DNA of 5,986 nt. Origin: Clostridia bacterium. GTDB lineage: Bacteria > Bacillota_A > Clostridia > Christensenellales > Aristaeellaceae. Under the pieces are notes generated by a model. The model was given only the letters and a program-made list of their open reading frames with translations, searched no databases and was not told where the DNA came from. The stretch spans positions 1-5,986 of the forward strand of contig JAFQGN010000305.1 of the NCBI GenBank assembly GCA_017398245.1, in the 5' to 3' direction. Shown one piece after another: positions 1 to 5,386 of the stretch. How positions within the stretch are numbered: position 1 is the stretch's first letter; each line of letters opens with the position of its first letter. The translations under genes were made by a program, and so were the position numbers.

Positions 1-1264
1 CCAGAATGTGTGCCGCCGGGATCATCACGACCCAGCTGAATACGCAGTCGTACACGAACGTGATCATCGTCTTTCCGCCCGAGCGCAGCGTGAAATAGAA
101 GCAGTTGGCAAACGAGAACGCCGGCATCAGACACGCGGCCGTCACCAGGAATTTGCTCGCCAGCGCGCGCACGTCCGCCGAAGTGTTGTACAGCATCGGC
201 AGCGCGCCCGAGCATGCGATCAGGATCGCGCCCATCACAAGGCAGGTCATGGTCGAAAACGCCGTCAGCTTGCGCACATAATCCTTCGCCTTTTCCACGT
301 CGTTTGCGCCCAGTGCCTGCCCAACGAGGATCGCCACCGCGTTGCCCATGGTCATGAACATCACGTTGAACATGTTCGAGATCGTGCTGGAAATGTTCAG
401 CGCCGCGATGACCGCAAGCCCGCGCTGCGAATACTTCTGCACCAGCGTCGTCGAACCCATCGACCACAGCGCCTCGTTCGCCAGCAGCGGCATGCCCTTC
501 ACGATCACGTCCTTGGCAAGCCTTCCGGGAATGTAGGGCGAAGCATACGCCCCCTTGATGAACGGGTGCTTTTCATGGTTCCTGTGCGTGTAGATCACCA
601 GAATCGCAAGTCCTGTGTAGCGCGAAACCACCGTGGCGATCGCCGCGCCCTGCACGCCCAGCGCCGGCATGCCGAACTTGCCAAAGATCAGCACGTAGTT
701 CAGGCACAGGTTCACAAAAACTTCCGCGACCGAGGCCTTCATCGGCACCACAGTTTCGCCCGTCTCTCGCAGCGTGCCCGCGTAGCATTGAGAGATCGCA
801 AACGGGATCATGCCCAGATACATGATGTGCAGATACTGCAGGCCGTACTGCAGCGTCGCCGCCGTGTCGCCCGAGGCGTCGTCCGTCAGATACAGCCCGA
901 TTAGCTGCGGCGCGGCGGCAAAGAAGATTGCATATGCCGCCGCCAACACGAACAGCGCCGTGTACACCTTGAACCGGAACGTGTATCGCACGCCGTCGGT
1001 GTCCTTCGCGCCGAAATACTGCGCCGTGAAGATGCCCGCGCCCGAAAGCCCGCCGAAAATGCACAGGTTGAACACGAACATCAGCTGGTTCGCCACCGAA
1101 ACGCCGCTCATCTGCTCCGTGCCCATCCGGCCGACCATCACGTTGTCCAGCAGGTTCACGAAGTTCGCCACCGTGTTCTGTATGATGATCGGCAGAACAA
1201 TCACAAACACCATCTTGTAAAACGCCTTGTCGCCTATGTATCTTTTCCGAAAGCGCTGCAGCAT
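1..1264 (-). CDS. MATE-family multidrug/cation antiporter, second of a tandem pair, 3' part cut by the window edge
   Basis: The reading frame stays open from ATG at 1264 to the left edge (421 codons), so the C-terminus, about 50 residues judging from its neighbour, lies outside. The protein aligns without gaps to the adjacent MATE gene, with more than half of residues identical by eye. Shared landmarks are the N-terminal FRKRYIGDKAFYKM stretch, the LLDNVMVG segment in the first membrane helix, GLYLTDDASG, LNYVLIFGK, AAIATVVSRY and the second-half GNAVAILVGQALGAN. MATE proteins are 12-helix inner-membrane antiporters that export drugs or metabolites against Na+ or H+; the Asp in LLDN matches the first-helix acidic residue implicated in cation coupling in NorM-type members. 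An ATG at 1270 is also in frame, but the ribosome binding site AAAGGAG (1272-1278) is only one base from it and seven bases from the ATG at 1264, so 1264 is preferred. It is probably co-transcribed with the upstream paralogue. Substrate unknown. Confidence 0.93.
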   Translation of the reverse strand, partial: MLQRFRKRYIGDKAFYKMVFVIVLPIIIQNTVANFVNLLDNVMVGRMGTEQMSGVSVANQLMFVFNLCIFGGLSGAGIFTAQYFGAKDTDGVRYTFRFKVYTALFVLAAAYAIFFAAAPQLIGLYLTDDASGDTAATLQYGLQYLHIMYLGMIPFAISQCYAGTLRETGETVVPMKASVAEVFVNLCLNYVLIFGKFGMPALGVQGAAIATVVSRYTGLAILVIYTHRNHEKHPFIKGAYASPYIPGRLAKDVIVKGMPLLANEALWSMGSTTLVQKYSQRGLAVIAALNISSTISNMFNVMFMTMGNAVAILVGQALGANDVEKAKDYVRKLTAFSTMTCLVMGAILIACSGALPMLYNTSADVRALASKFLVTAACLMPAFSFANCFYFTLRSGGKTMITFVYDCVFSWVVMIPAAHIL

Positions 1265-1271
1265 ACCCATT

Positions 1272-1278
1272 CTCCTTT
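1272..1278 (-). promoter_or_regulatory. Ribosome binding site deciding the start of the second MATE gene
   Basis: Read on the minus strand this is AAAGGAG. Its spacing is seven bases to ATG 1264 and only one base to ATG 1270, which favours the downstream start. It lies in the 31-base gap between the two MATE genes, which has no room for a promoter or a terminator stem, supporting co-transcription. Confidence 0.75.
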
Positions 1279-1295
1279 AATAATATAATGTAAGT

Positions 1296-2705
1296 TTATT
1301 TTTCCAACTCTCCGCCGATCACATTGTTGATCCACACGCCCTTTTTCACCAGCACCAGCCCGAACAGCGCCTTGATCGCGTCCGGGATCTGGCACAGCGC
1401 GTATACCGGCACGATCGTTAGCTCCGTCAGGTTCACCAGCAGCCATGCCATCGGCACCTGCAGGCTCCACAAAAACAGGCAGTCGAATATGAACGTGATC
1501 AGCGTCTTTCCGCCGCAGCGCAGCGTGAAGTACGCGCAGTTCACAATGCCGTTCACCGGCGTCATCACTGCCGTCACAATGATAAAGCACATCGCCAGAT
1601 GCCGCACGTCCGCCGTGGTGTTATACAGCCGCGGCAGCAGGGGAGAGCAGGCGCCCAGCGCCGTGCCCACCACAATGCACAGACACACCGCGAAAAACAG
1701 CATCTTGCGCACAATATCTTTTGCCTTTTCCGCATTGCCCGAACCCAGCGCTTGCCCGGCCAGAATGGCCACCGTGTTGCCCATCGAATGATAGAACATC
1801 GCAAACATATTGGAAACCGTTCCGCAAATGTTCATCGCCGCGACGACCATCAGCCCGCGCATGGAATACTGCTGCATCAGTATCGTCGTTCCCAGCGCCC
1901 AAAGCTCCTCGTTCACCAGCAGCAGCATGCCCTTTTTGATGATATCCTCCGTCAATTGTTTCGGGATCCGGAATGAGGAATACGCGCCCTGAATGAACGG
2001 ATGCTTCTTTCCGTGCGTGTGTGTATATGTAAGCAGAATACCAAGCCCCACAAAGCGCGAGACCAGCGTCGCAATCGCCGCGCCGGCCACGCCCATCGCC
2101 GGAAGCCCCAGCTTACCGAAGATCAGCACGTAGTTCAGGATCGCGTTCGTGAACACCTCTGCCACCGTCGCTTTCATCGGCAGCGCGGTCTCGCCCGTCT
2201 CGCACAGCGTGCTCGCGTACACCTGAGAGATCGCCATCGGCACAATGCTGATCAGTATGATCTTCAGGTATTCCCAGCCGTGCTCCAGCGTCGCCGCCGC
2301 ATTGCCCGAGGCGTCCTCCGTCAGATACAGCCCGATCAGCGTGCGCCCGAATACCGAGTAGATCGCGATCGCCAGCGTGCATATGATCACCGCGCCGTAC
2401 ATCTTGAACCGGAACGTGTGGCGCACGCCCTCGTGGTCCTGCGCGCCCGCAAACTGCGCCGAGAAGATGCCCGCGCCCGCGTTGCACCCGAACACGCCCG
2501 CGTAAAAAATCATCAGGATCTGGTTGACGATCGAAACCCCGCTCATCGGCTCTGTACCGATCGAGCCGACCATGATGTTATCCAGCAGGTTTACAAAGTT
2601 CGAAACCGTGTTCTGTACAATGATCGGCATCGCGATGGCGAACACCATTTTGTAAAACGCCCTGTCGCCAATAAATCGCTTGCGGAAAGAACCTGTGATC
2701 TGCAT
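1296..2705 (-). CDS. MATE-family multidrug/cation antiporter, first of a tandem pair, complete
   Basis: This encodes 469 residues, within the usual 440-480 for bacterial MATE transporters, and is hydrophobic throughout with the two-lobed 12-helix pattern. Visible features are a basic N-terminus (FRKRFIGDRAFYKM), first helix with LLDNIMVG (Asp42, the position of the cation-coupling Asp in NorM-type proteins), GAGIFSAQF near 80-90, GLYLTEDASG, LNYVLIFGK, AAIATLVSRF, and in the second lobe MGNTVAILAGQALGSGNAEKAK and NCAYFTLRCGGKT. The predicted role is inner-membrane export of a cationic drug or metabolite driven by Na+ or H+; the substrate cannot be read from sequence. ATG 2705 is preferred over the in-frame GTG at 2717 because the AGGTGGG ribosome site (2713-2719) overlaps that GTG and sits seven bases before the ATG. 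It is followed after 31 bases by its paralogue. Leu, Val, Ala and Thr codons mostly end in G. Confidence 0.95.
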   Translation of the reverse strand: MQITGSFRKRFIGDRAFYKMVFAIAMPIIVQNTVSNFVNLLDNIMVGSIGTEPMSGVSIVNQILMIFYAGVFGCNAGAGIFSAQFAGAQDHEGVRHTFRFKMYGAVIICTLAIAIYSVFGRTLIGLYLTEDASGNAAATLEHGWEYLKIILISIVPMAISQVYASTLCETGETALPMKATVAEVFTNAILNYVLIFGKLGLPAMGVAGAAIATLVSRFVGLGILLTYTHTHGKKHPFIQGAYSSFRIPKQLTEDIIKKGMLLLVNEELWALGTTILMQQYSMRGLMVVAAMNICGTVSNMFAMFYHSMGNTVAILAGQALGSGNAEKAKDIVRKMLFFAVCLCIVVGTALGACSPLLPRLYNTTADVRHLAMCFIIVTAVMTPVNGIVNCAYFTLRCGGKTLITFIFDCLFLWSLQVPMAWLLVNLTELTIVPVYALCQIPDAIKALFGLVLVKKGVWINNVIGGELEK

Positions 2706-2740
2706 AATAATACCCACCTGTTAAGTATGTCTAATTAAAG

Positions 2741-2769
2741 AATATAGCATAACTGGCGCAGGAAATAAA
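2741..2769 (-). promoter_or_regulatory. Probable promoter of the MATE operon
   Basis: On the minus strand the -10 is TATATT (2741-2746), preceded by an extended -10 TGC (2747-2749). At a 17-base spacing the -35 would be TTTATT (2764-2769), which is weak. Transcription would start near 2734, giving a leader of about 30 bases before ATG 2705. The extended -10 may compensate for the poor -35. No better promoter is visible upstream of this gene. Confidence 0.45.
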
Positions 2770-2789
2770 GATACATAGGGTAAATCTGC

Positions 2790-2830
2790 TGCAAAATGAC
2801 ACAGGTTTGCAAAGGATAGGGGATTGCAAA
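2790..2830 (+). repeat. Three TGCAAA boxes at 17-18 base spacing upstream of the ferredoxin gene
   Basis: TGCAAA occurs at 2790-2795, 2808-2813 and 2825-2830. The middle copy lies in a perfect 8-base palindrome, TTTGCAAA (2806-2813), and the last overlaps the -35 hexamer of the ferredoxin promoter. The start-to-start spacings are 18 and 17 bases. They could be binding sites for a regulator serving either divergent gene, but the boxes are short and A-rich, so chance is possible. Confidence 0.3.
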
Positions 2831-2852
2831 AAGCGAAAAGTGGTGGTATACT
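2824..2852 (+). promoter_or_regulatory. Ferredoxin gene promoter
   Basis: The -35 is TTGCAA (2824-2829) and the -10 is TATACT (2847-2852), with a 17-base spacer ending in an extended -10 TGG (2844-2846). Transcription would start near 2859, leaving a leader of about 36 bases that contains the TTGGAGGTG ribosome site (GGAGGTG at 2881-2887). The match to the vegetative sigma-factor consensus is good and suits a well-expressed gene. Confidence 0.7.
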
Positions 2853-2894
2853 ATGTTCATCCGTTCGACGGAAATCACTTGGAGGTGTAACACC

Positions 2895-3065
2895 ATGCCG
2901 TACGTTATCACTGATGAATGCATCGCTTGCGGCGCTTGCGCTGGCGAATGCCCGGTTAATGCTATTTCCGAAGGCGATGGCAAGTTTGTCATCGATGCCG
3001 ATACCTGCATCTCCTGCGGCGCTTGCGCAGGTGCCTGCCCGGTTGGCGCTCCCCAGGAAGCCTAA
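2895..3065 (+). CDS. Small 2[4Fe-4S] clostridial-type ferredoxin
   Basis: This 56-residue protein is a canonical low-potential electron carrier of the anaerobe cytosol. It has two CxxCxxCxxxCP motifs: Cys9, 12, 15, 19 and Cys38, 41, 44, 48, each ending in Cys-Pro, which bind two [4Fe-4S] clusters. The first three Cys of each motif plus the last Cys of the other ligate each cluster in this family. Length matches the usual 55-60 residues. ATG 2895 is chosen because GGAGGTG lies seven bases upstream; an in-frame ATG at 2853 begins at the predicted -10 and before the transcription start. Its codon use differs from its neighbours: of ten Ala codons, six are GCT and none is GCG, while the adjacent genes use GCG or GCC. 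That suggests selection for high expression. The gene is monocistronic, between its own promoter and terminator. Redox partners are not in the window. Confidence 0.97.
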   Translation: MPYVITDECIACGACAGECPVNAISEGDGKFVIDADTCISCGACAGACPVGAPQEA

Positions 3066-3076
3066 TTGAAAAGGCG

Positions 3077-3113
3077 AAAGGCCGTCTGAAAAATCAGGCG
3101 GCCTTTTTCTTTT
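3077..3113 (+). terminator. Intrinsic terminator of the ferredoxin gene
   Basis: A 13-pair stem (3077-3089 with 3094-3106) contains one G-T wobble, has the four-base loop AAAA and is followed by TTTTT-C-TTTT (3104-3113). It begins 12 bases after the ferredoxin stop codon. The reverse strand has a poorer T-rich run, so it may also partly stop transcription arriving from the RidA gene. Confidence 0.92.
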
Positions 3114-3309
3114 CCATAAATCGCCGTCCGGTCAGATGCAGCCTGCGCTTCATTTGGGTTCTGGCGCTTGCGCAGAAAGGGCCGGCAGTCCGATGCCTGC
3201 ACATGTGAATTATACACTACCTCTGCTCTCTGCGCTTCTGCCGTACAGCGCTGCCCAAAACGCATTATATACAAGAACGCACCGCAGCCGAGCCCTGTTC
3301 GCCTGCGGA
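3114..3309. other. Intergenic stretch with no convincing gene
   Basis: About 200 bases lie between the ferredoxin terminator and the 3' end of the RidA gene. Open frames cross it on both strands but have no ribosome binding site and no recognisable protein. There is a short inverted repeat TTCTGGCGC/GCGCAGAA (3159-3177) and a CCGCAG/CTGCGG repeat (3282-3308) just beyond the RidA stop. The latter lacks a clear T-tract, so it is at best a weak terminator. Two TATAAT-like hexamers on the minus strand (3209-3214, 3264-3269) lack matching -35 elements. Confidence 0.6.
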
Positions 3310-3675
3310 TCATCGCTCTGTCTGCTTCCTGTAGGCGATGCCGTCCATCTGGCACAAGCATCTCTCGTCCAGAAACTGCGTCACCACCGTCATCCGCGCC
3401 GGCGCGCCGTTTTTGAAGTATTCCGGGAACACGTCCCTTCCTTCGGCAAAATCCGCCGCATTCTTTATGTAGAAATTCAGCTGAACCACATCGTCCAGCG
3501 TCGCGCCGACCGTCGCCAGCGTCTCTTTCATTTGCTCAAACGCCGCCCTTGTTTGGTGCGCCATTTCCATTTTCTCAAACCCTCCGGCGTGATGCGCCAG
3601 AAAAATGAAATCTCCCGCCACCACGCAGGAAGAACACGTCTCGTCCCCGCAGTGCGTGGGCATCTTTTTCAGCAT
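3310..3675 (-). CDS. RidA/YjgF/UK114-family protein, divergent and cysteine-rich
   Basis: This 121-residue protein has the length and layout of the RidA superfamily. These small trimeric cytosolic proteins, in the classical branch, hydrolyse reactive enamine/imine intermediates from PLP-dependent enzymes. Family signs are the helix with AFEQMKETLATVGATLDDVVQLNFYIKN split as AFEQMKETLATVG (45-57) and DDVVQLNFYIKN (61-72), the DVFPEYF segment (81-87), and GAPARMTVV (90-98). Arg94 matches the substrate-carboxylate Arg105 of E. coli RidA. By my alignment the other usual pocket positions differ: Tyr17 is Cys14, Gly31 is His28, Glu120 is Gln109. It carries Cys9, 14, 17, 106 and 108. So the deaminase role is uncertain and the protein may belong to another Rid subfamily. 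ATG 3675 follows AAAGGAGGT by about seven bases. The gene is divergent from an XRE regulator and has a strong promoter containing candidate operators. Confidence 0.88.
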   Translation of the reverse strand: MLKKMPTHCGDETCSSCVVAGDFIFLAHHAGGFEKMEMAHQTRAAFEQMKETLATVGATLDDVVQLNFYIKNAADFAEGRDVFPEYFKNGAPARMTVVTQFLDERCLCQMDGIAYRKQTER

Positions 3676-3712
3676 GCGAATCGACCTCCTTTAAATGAAT
3701 AAACACGCAGTA

Positions 3713-3757
3713 AAATGCGTATCACATAAAGGATAATAGCACCCAAATGCGTATTTG
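3713..3757. repeat. Candidate operator: repeated AAATGCGTAT box across the RidA promoter
   Basis: The 10-mer AAATGCGTAT occurs at 3713-3722 and 3745-3754, 32 bases apart (about three helical turns). The second copy lies in an inverted repeat, CAAAT-GCGT-ATTTG (3744-3757), within the spacer and touching the -35 of the RidA promoter. The first copy covers roughly +4 to +14 of that transcript and forms another small inverted repeat with ACGCA (3705-3709)/TGCGT (3716-3720). This is a typical repressor-site arrangement, and the adjacent XRE regulator is the obvious candidate binder, though that is inference. Confidence 0.55.
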
Positions 3758-3761
3758 TCAA
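3733..3761 (-). promoter_or_regulatory. Strong promoter of the RidA-family gene
   Basis: On the minus strand the -35 is a perfect TTGACA (3756-3761). The spacer is 17 bases, ending in an extended -10 TGC, and the -10 is TATTAT (3733-3738, five of six). Transcription would start near 3726, giving a leader of about 50 bases with the AAAGGAGG site at 3685-3692. It is the best sigma-A-type promoter in the window. Confidence 0.85.
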
Positions 3762-3800
3762 CAAAAACATGCCCGTTGCGCTTTTGTTCACCTGTGTTGC

Positions 3801-3829
3801 TTGTCTGGATCGCCCGCAAAACGTATACT
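3801..3829 (+). promoter_or_regulatory. Promoter of the XRE regulator gene
   Basis: The -35 is TTGTCT (3801-3806) and the -10 is TATACT (3824-3829), with a 17-base spacer. Transcription would start near 3836, only about 20 bases before the ATG, with AAGGAGGG (3841-3848) as ribosome site. It is divergent from the RidA promoter, the two -35 elements lying about 40 bases apart. Confidence 0.65.
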
Positions 3830-3855
3830 GGCCCCGAACTAAGGAGGGATTTCTC

Positions 3856-4302
3856 ATGCTCAGTGAAAATATCAAAGCCCTGCGCCGTGCCCGCGGCCTT
3901 TCGCAGGAAGACCTCGCCTCGCGCCTGCACGTCGTGCGTCAGACCGTATCCAAATGGGAAAAGGGCCTCTCCGTGCCGGACGCCGACCTTCTGCAGAAAA
4001 TGGCTGAGGTGTTTGAAACCGATGTCGCCTCTCTGCTCGGCGCGCCCGAGCCGGAGAAAACGACCGATTTCGCAACTGTCGTGCAGGAGCTGGCCCATAT
4101 CAACGCGCAGCTTGCTGAAAAGAACCGCCGCTCCCGCCGCATCTGGCGCGCCATCGCCGGCGTTCTCATCGGCCTCGCCGTTGCGTACCTGCTCCTCATC
4201 GTGCTCAGCCTCACCGCCTTTCGCATCTATTCCTACGAAGACGCCATTGAGATCGATACCTACTCCACTGAAACCGTGATCGAGGAGCAGGTCATCCCGT
4301 GA
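3856..4302 (+). CDS. Membrane-anchored XRE-family helix-turn-helix regulator
   Basis: This 148-residue protein has an N-terminal HTH_3 (Cro/C1) DNA-binding domain at about 3-60. Its signatures are IKALRRARGLSQEDLASRL (helices 1-2), VRQTVSKWEKGLSVPD (recognition helix and the Trp-Glu-x-Gly turn) and LLQKMAEVFETDVASLL. A linker (63-90) and a basic patch RRSRRIWR (91-98) lead into one transmembrane helix (about 99-122). About 26 residues rich in acidic and hydroxyl side chains follow, predicted outside by the positive-inside rule. This layout of cytoplasmic HTH plus a single helix is common in Firmicutes; the signal and targets are generally unknown. ATG 3856 is preferred because AAGGAGGG lies seven bases upstream; in-frame ATGs further up precede the predicted promoter. 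It is divergent from the RidA gene, so it probably regulates that gene and perhaps itself. No sensor domain is recognised in the short external tail. Confidence 0.9.
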   Translation: MLSENIKALRRARGLSQEDLASRLHVVRQTVSKWEKGLSVPDADLLQKMAEVFETDVASLLGAPEPEKTTDFATVVQELAHINAQLAEKNRRSRRIWRAIAGVLIGLAVAYLLLIVLSLTAFRIYSYEDAIEIDTYSTETVIEEQVIP

Positions 4303-4329
4303 TTTGCGCACACCGAAAATCCCGCATGC

Positions 4330-4345
4330 AAGGGGATTCCCCCTT
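4330..4345 (+). terminator. Weak hairpin after the XRE regulator gene
   Basis: AAGGGG (4330-4335) pairs with CCCCTT (4340-4345) around the loop ATTC, followed by TTT only. An overlapping alternative stem pairs AATCCC (4318-4323) with GGGATT (4333-4338), so the two are mutually exclusive. It begins 27 bases after the regulator's stop codon. The stem is short and the T-tract poor, so it may be only a partial terminator or of no consequence. Confidence 0.3.
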
Positions 4346-4352
4346 TCCCGCC

Positions 4353-4381
4353 TTGACAAATCCCGCCCCGGGGAGTATCCT
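4353..4381 (+). promoter_or_regulatory. Probable promoter for the YitT-family gene
   Basis: The -35 is a perfect TTGACA (4353-4358) and the -10 is TATCCT (4376-4381, four of six), with a 17-base spacer. The spacer contains the perfect 8-base palindrome CCCCGGGG (4366-4373). Transcription would start near 4388, giving a leader of about 84 bases that includes the hairpin at 4406-4437. Confidence 0.55.
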
Positions 4382-4405
4382 TTCCATGTCGCGCGCGGCC
4401 CGAGC

Positions 4406-4445
4406 GCACGTTTGCCGGTCTTCTCCGGCAAACGTGCTTTTCTTT
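4406..4445 (+). terminator. Strong terminator-like hairpin in the YitT leader (terminator or attenuator)
   Basis: This is a perfect 13-pair stem, GCACGTTTGCCGG (4406-4418) with CCGGCAAACGTGC (4425-4437), with a six-base loop TCTTCT. It is followed by TTTT-C-TTT (4438-4445). It lies between the only visible promoter and the YitT start at 4472, with just 26 bases remaining, too few for another promoter. It may end transcripts from the XRE gene, attenuate the YitT transcript, or both. I see no clear competing antiterminator; GCGCGG (4393-4398) could pair with CCGCGC (4448-4453), enclosing the hairpin next to the ribosome site. Confidence 0.8.
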
Positions 4446-4471
4446 CCCCGCGCCCAAGGAGGTCTCTATCC

Positions 4472-5320
4472 ATGCGTGCACTCAAATCCATTGCCGCCGT
4501 CGTTTTCGGCAATTTTCTCTATGCTCTCGCCGTAAAGCTCTTCCTCATCCCGGCCGATCTGGTCACCGGCGGCACCACGGGTATGGCGCTCGTGGCCGAG
4601 CATATCTGGGGCATGCCGGTCTCGCTGTTCGTTCTGCTGTTCAATGTGGCCATGCTCGTTCTGGGCTGGTGCGTCTTAGGCACGCCCTTTGCCATGACGA
4701 CCCTTGCCAGTACCTTTCTCTATCCCGCCTCGCTGGAACTGTGCGATCTTCTCTTTGGCGATCTCGTCCTCACGTCCGATCTCATGCTCTGCACCGTCTT
4801 TTCCGGCGCAGGCATCGGCATCGCGCTGGGCATCGTCATCCGCGCGGGCGCGTCCACCGGAGGAATGGATATACCGCCTCTCGTTTTGCATAAGCTCCTG
4901 CGCATCCCCGTCTCCGTCAGCATGTATTGCTTTGACTTCGCCATCCTCCTTCTGCAGATCATGATCCGCCCGGCGGAAAACATCCTCTACGGCGTCATGC
5001 TCGTCTTCATCTATACCGTCGTGCTCGATAAAATGCTCATCCTCGGCCGCAGCCGTACCGAGCTCAAGATCGTCAGCCAGCGCTCGCGCGAAATTGCCGA
5101 TGCCATCCTCGGCCAGATCGACCGCGGCGTCACTCTGCTCGATGCCGAAGGCGGCTATCTGCACGATTCCACCCAGCTCGTCTTTTCCGTCATCTCCAAT
5201 CGGGAGCTGATCAAAGCGGAAAAGATCATCCATCAGATTGATCCGGACTGCTTCATGGTCGTCAACCGCGTCAGCGAAGTGCGAGGTCGCGGCTTCTCCG
5301 CCGAAAAACAGTACCGCTGA
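4472..5320 (+). CDS. YitT-family integral membrane protein (DUF161 membrane part plus C-terminal DUF2179 domain)
   Basis: This encodes 282 residues, the usual 270-290 for YitT proteins. The first 190 or so residues are hydrophobic with five or six membrane segments (around 7-27, 50-70, 73-95, 104-124, 147-165, 171-191). They carry the family hallmark LVTGGTTGMAL (30-40) and a second, similar motif GASTGGMDI (126-134), consistent with an internal duplication. The soluble C-terminal domain (about 195-282) matches DUF2179, with TELKIVSQ, an amphipathic helix, RGVTLLDAEGGY and a strand/helix tail ending near GRGF. The biochemical role of the family is not established. ATG 4472 is chosen because AAGGAGG (4456-4462) lies nine bases upstream; the frame stays open upstream, but that stretch is the hairpin leader. 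It follows the XRE gene by 169 bases and ends just before a strong terminator. Confidence 0.92.
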   Translation: MRALKSIAAVVFGNFLYALAVKLFLIPADLVTGGTTGMALVAEHIWGMPVSLFVLLFNVAMLVLGWCVLGTPFAMTTLASTFLYPASLELCDLLFGDLVLTSDLMLCTVFSGAGIGIALGIVIRAGASTGGMDIPPLVLHKLLRIPVSVSMYCFDFAILLLQIMIRPAENILYGVMLVFIYTVVLDKMLILGRSRTELKIVSQRSREIADAILGQIDRGVTLLDAEGGYLHDSTQLVFSVISNRELIKAEKIIHQIDPDCFMVVNRVSEVRGRGFSAEKQYR

Positions 5321-5336
5321 AAAACATATGCACCTC

Positions 5337-5375
5337 AAAAACGCACGGCAGAACACATCGCCGTGCGTTTTTTTT
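5337..5375 (+). terminator. Intrinsic terminator of the YitT-family gene
   Basis: The stem pairs AAAAACGCACGGC-type left arm 5337-5349 with 5360-5372 (13 pairs), with a ten-base loop (5350-5359). The T-run is 5368-5375 (eight T). It begins 16 bases after the stop codon. The A-run on the left arm would give a T-run on the minus strand, so it could work in both directions. Confidence 0.92.
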
Positions 5376-5386
5376 GTCTGCCCGGC

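Noticed and set aside
8..904. Long plus-strand open frame (298 codons) opposite the left MATE gene
   Set aside because: It is the antisense of a clear MATE coding region; its translation is rich in Arg and His with no recognisable domain, as expected of a GC-rich antisense shadow.
2001..2738. Plus-strand open frame of 245 codons opposite the first MATE gene
   Set aside because: Arg/His/Gln-rich antisense shadow of the complete MATE gene, with no ribosome binding site.
3081..3090. GCCGTCTGAA, identical to the Neisseria DNA uptake sequence, within the ferredoxin terminator stem
   Set aside because: I noticed only this copy; the opposite arm is TCAGGCGGCC rather than the exact inverse, and all other signs point to Firmicutes. 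It is most simply a chance match inside a GC-rich stem.
3144..3238. Repeated TGCGCTTC (3144-3151, 3231-3238) between the ferredoxin and RidA genes
   Set aside because: Short, imprecisely flanked and irregularly spaced; no CRISPR-like or iteron structure follows.
3062..3361. Minus-strand open frame of 99 codons overlapping the 3' end of the RidA gene and the ferredoxin terminator
   Set aside because: No ribosome binding site, it overlaps the RidA coding region in another frame and reads through the terminator stem; no recognisable protein.
4386..4471. Possible leader peptide from ATG 4386 through the YitT leader
   Set aside because: No ribosome binding site and almost no transcript upstream of the ATG, and the frame runs past the YitT start without a stop, unlike an attenuation leader peptide.
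3691..4512. Minus-strand open frame of 273 codons across the XRE gene and both flanking control regions
   Set aside because: It lies antisense to a clear HTH protein, overlaps both promoters and the hairpin leader, and shows no family resemblance.
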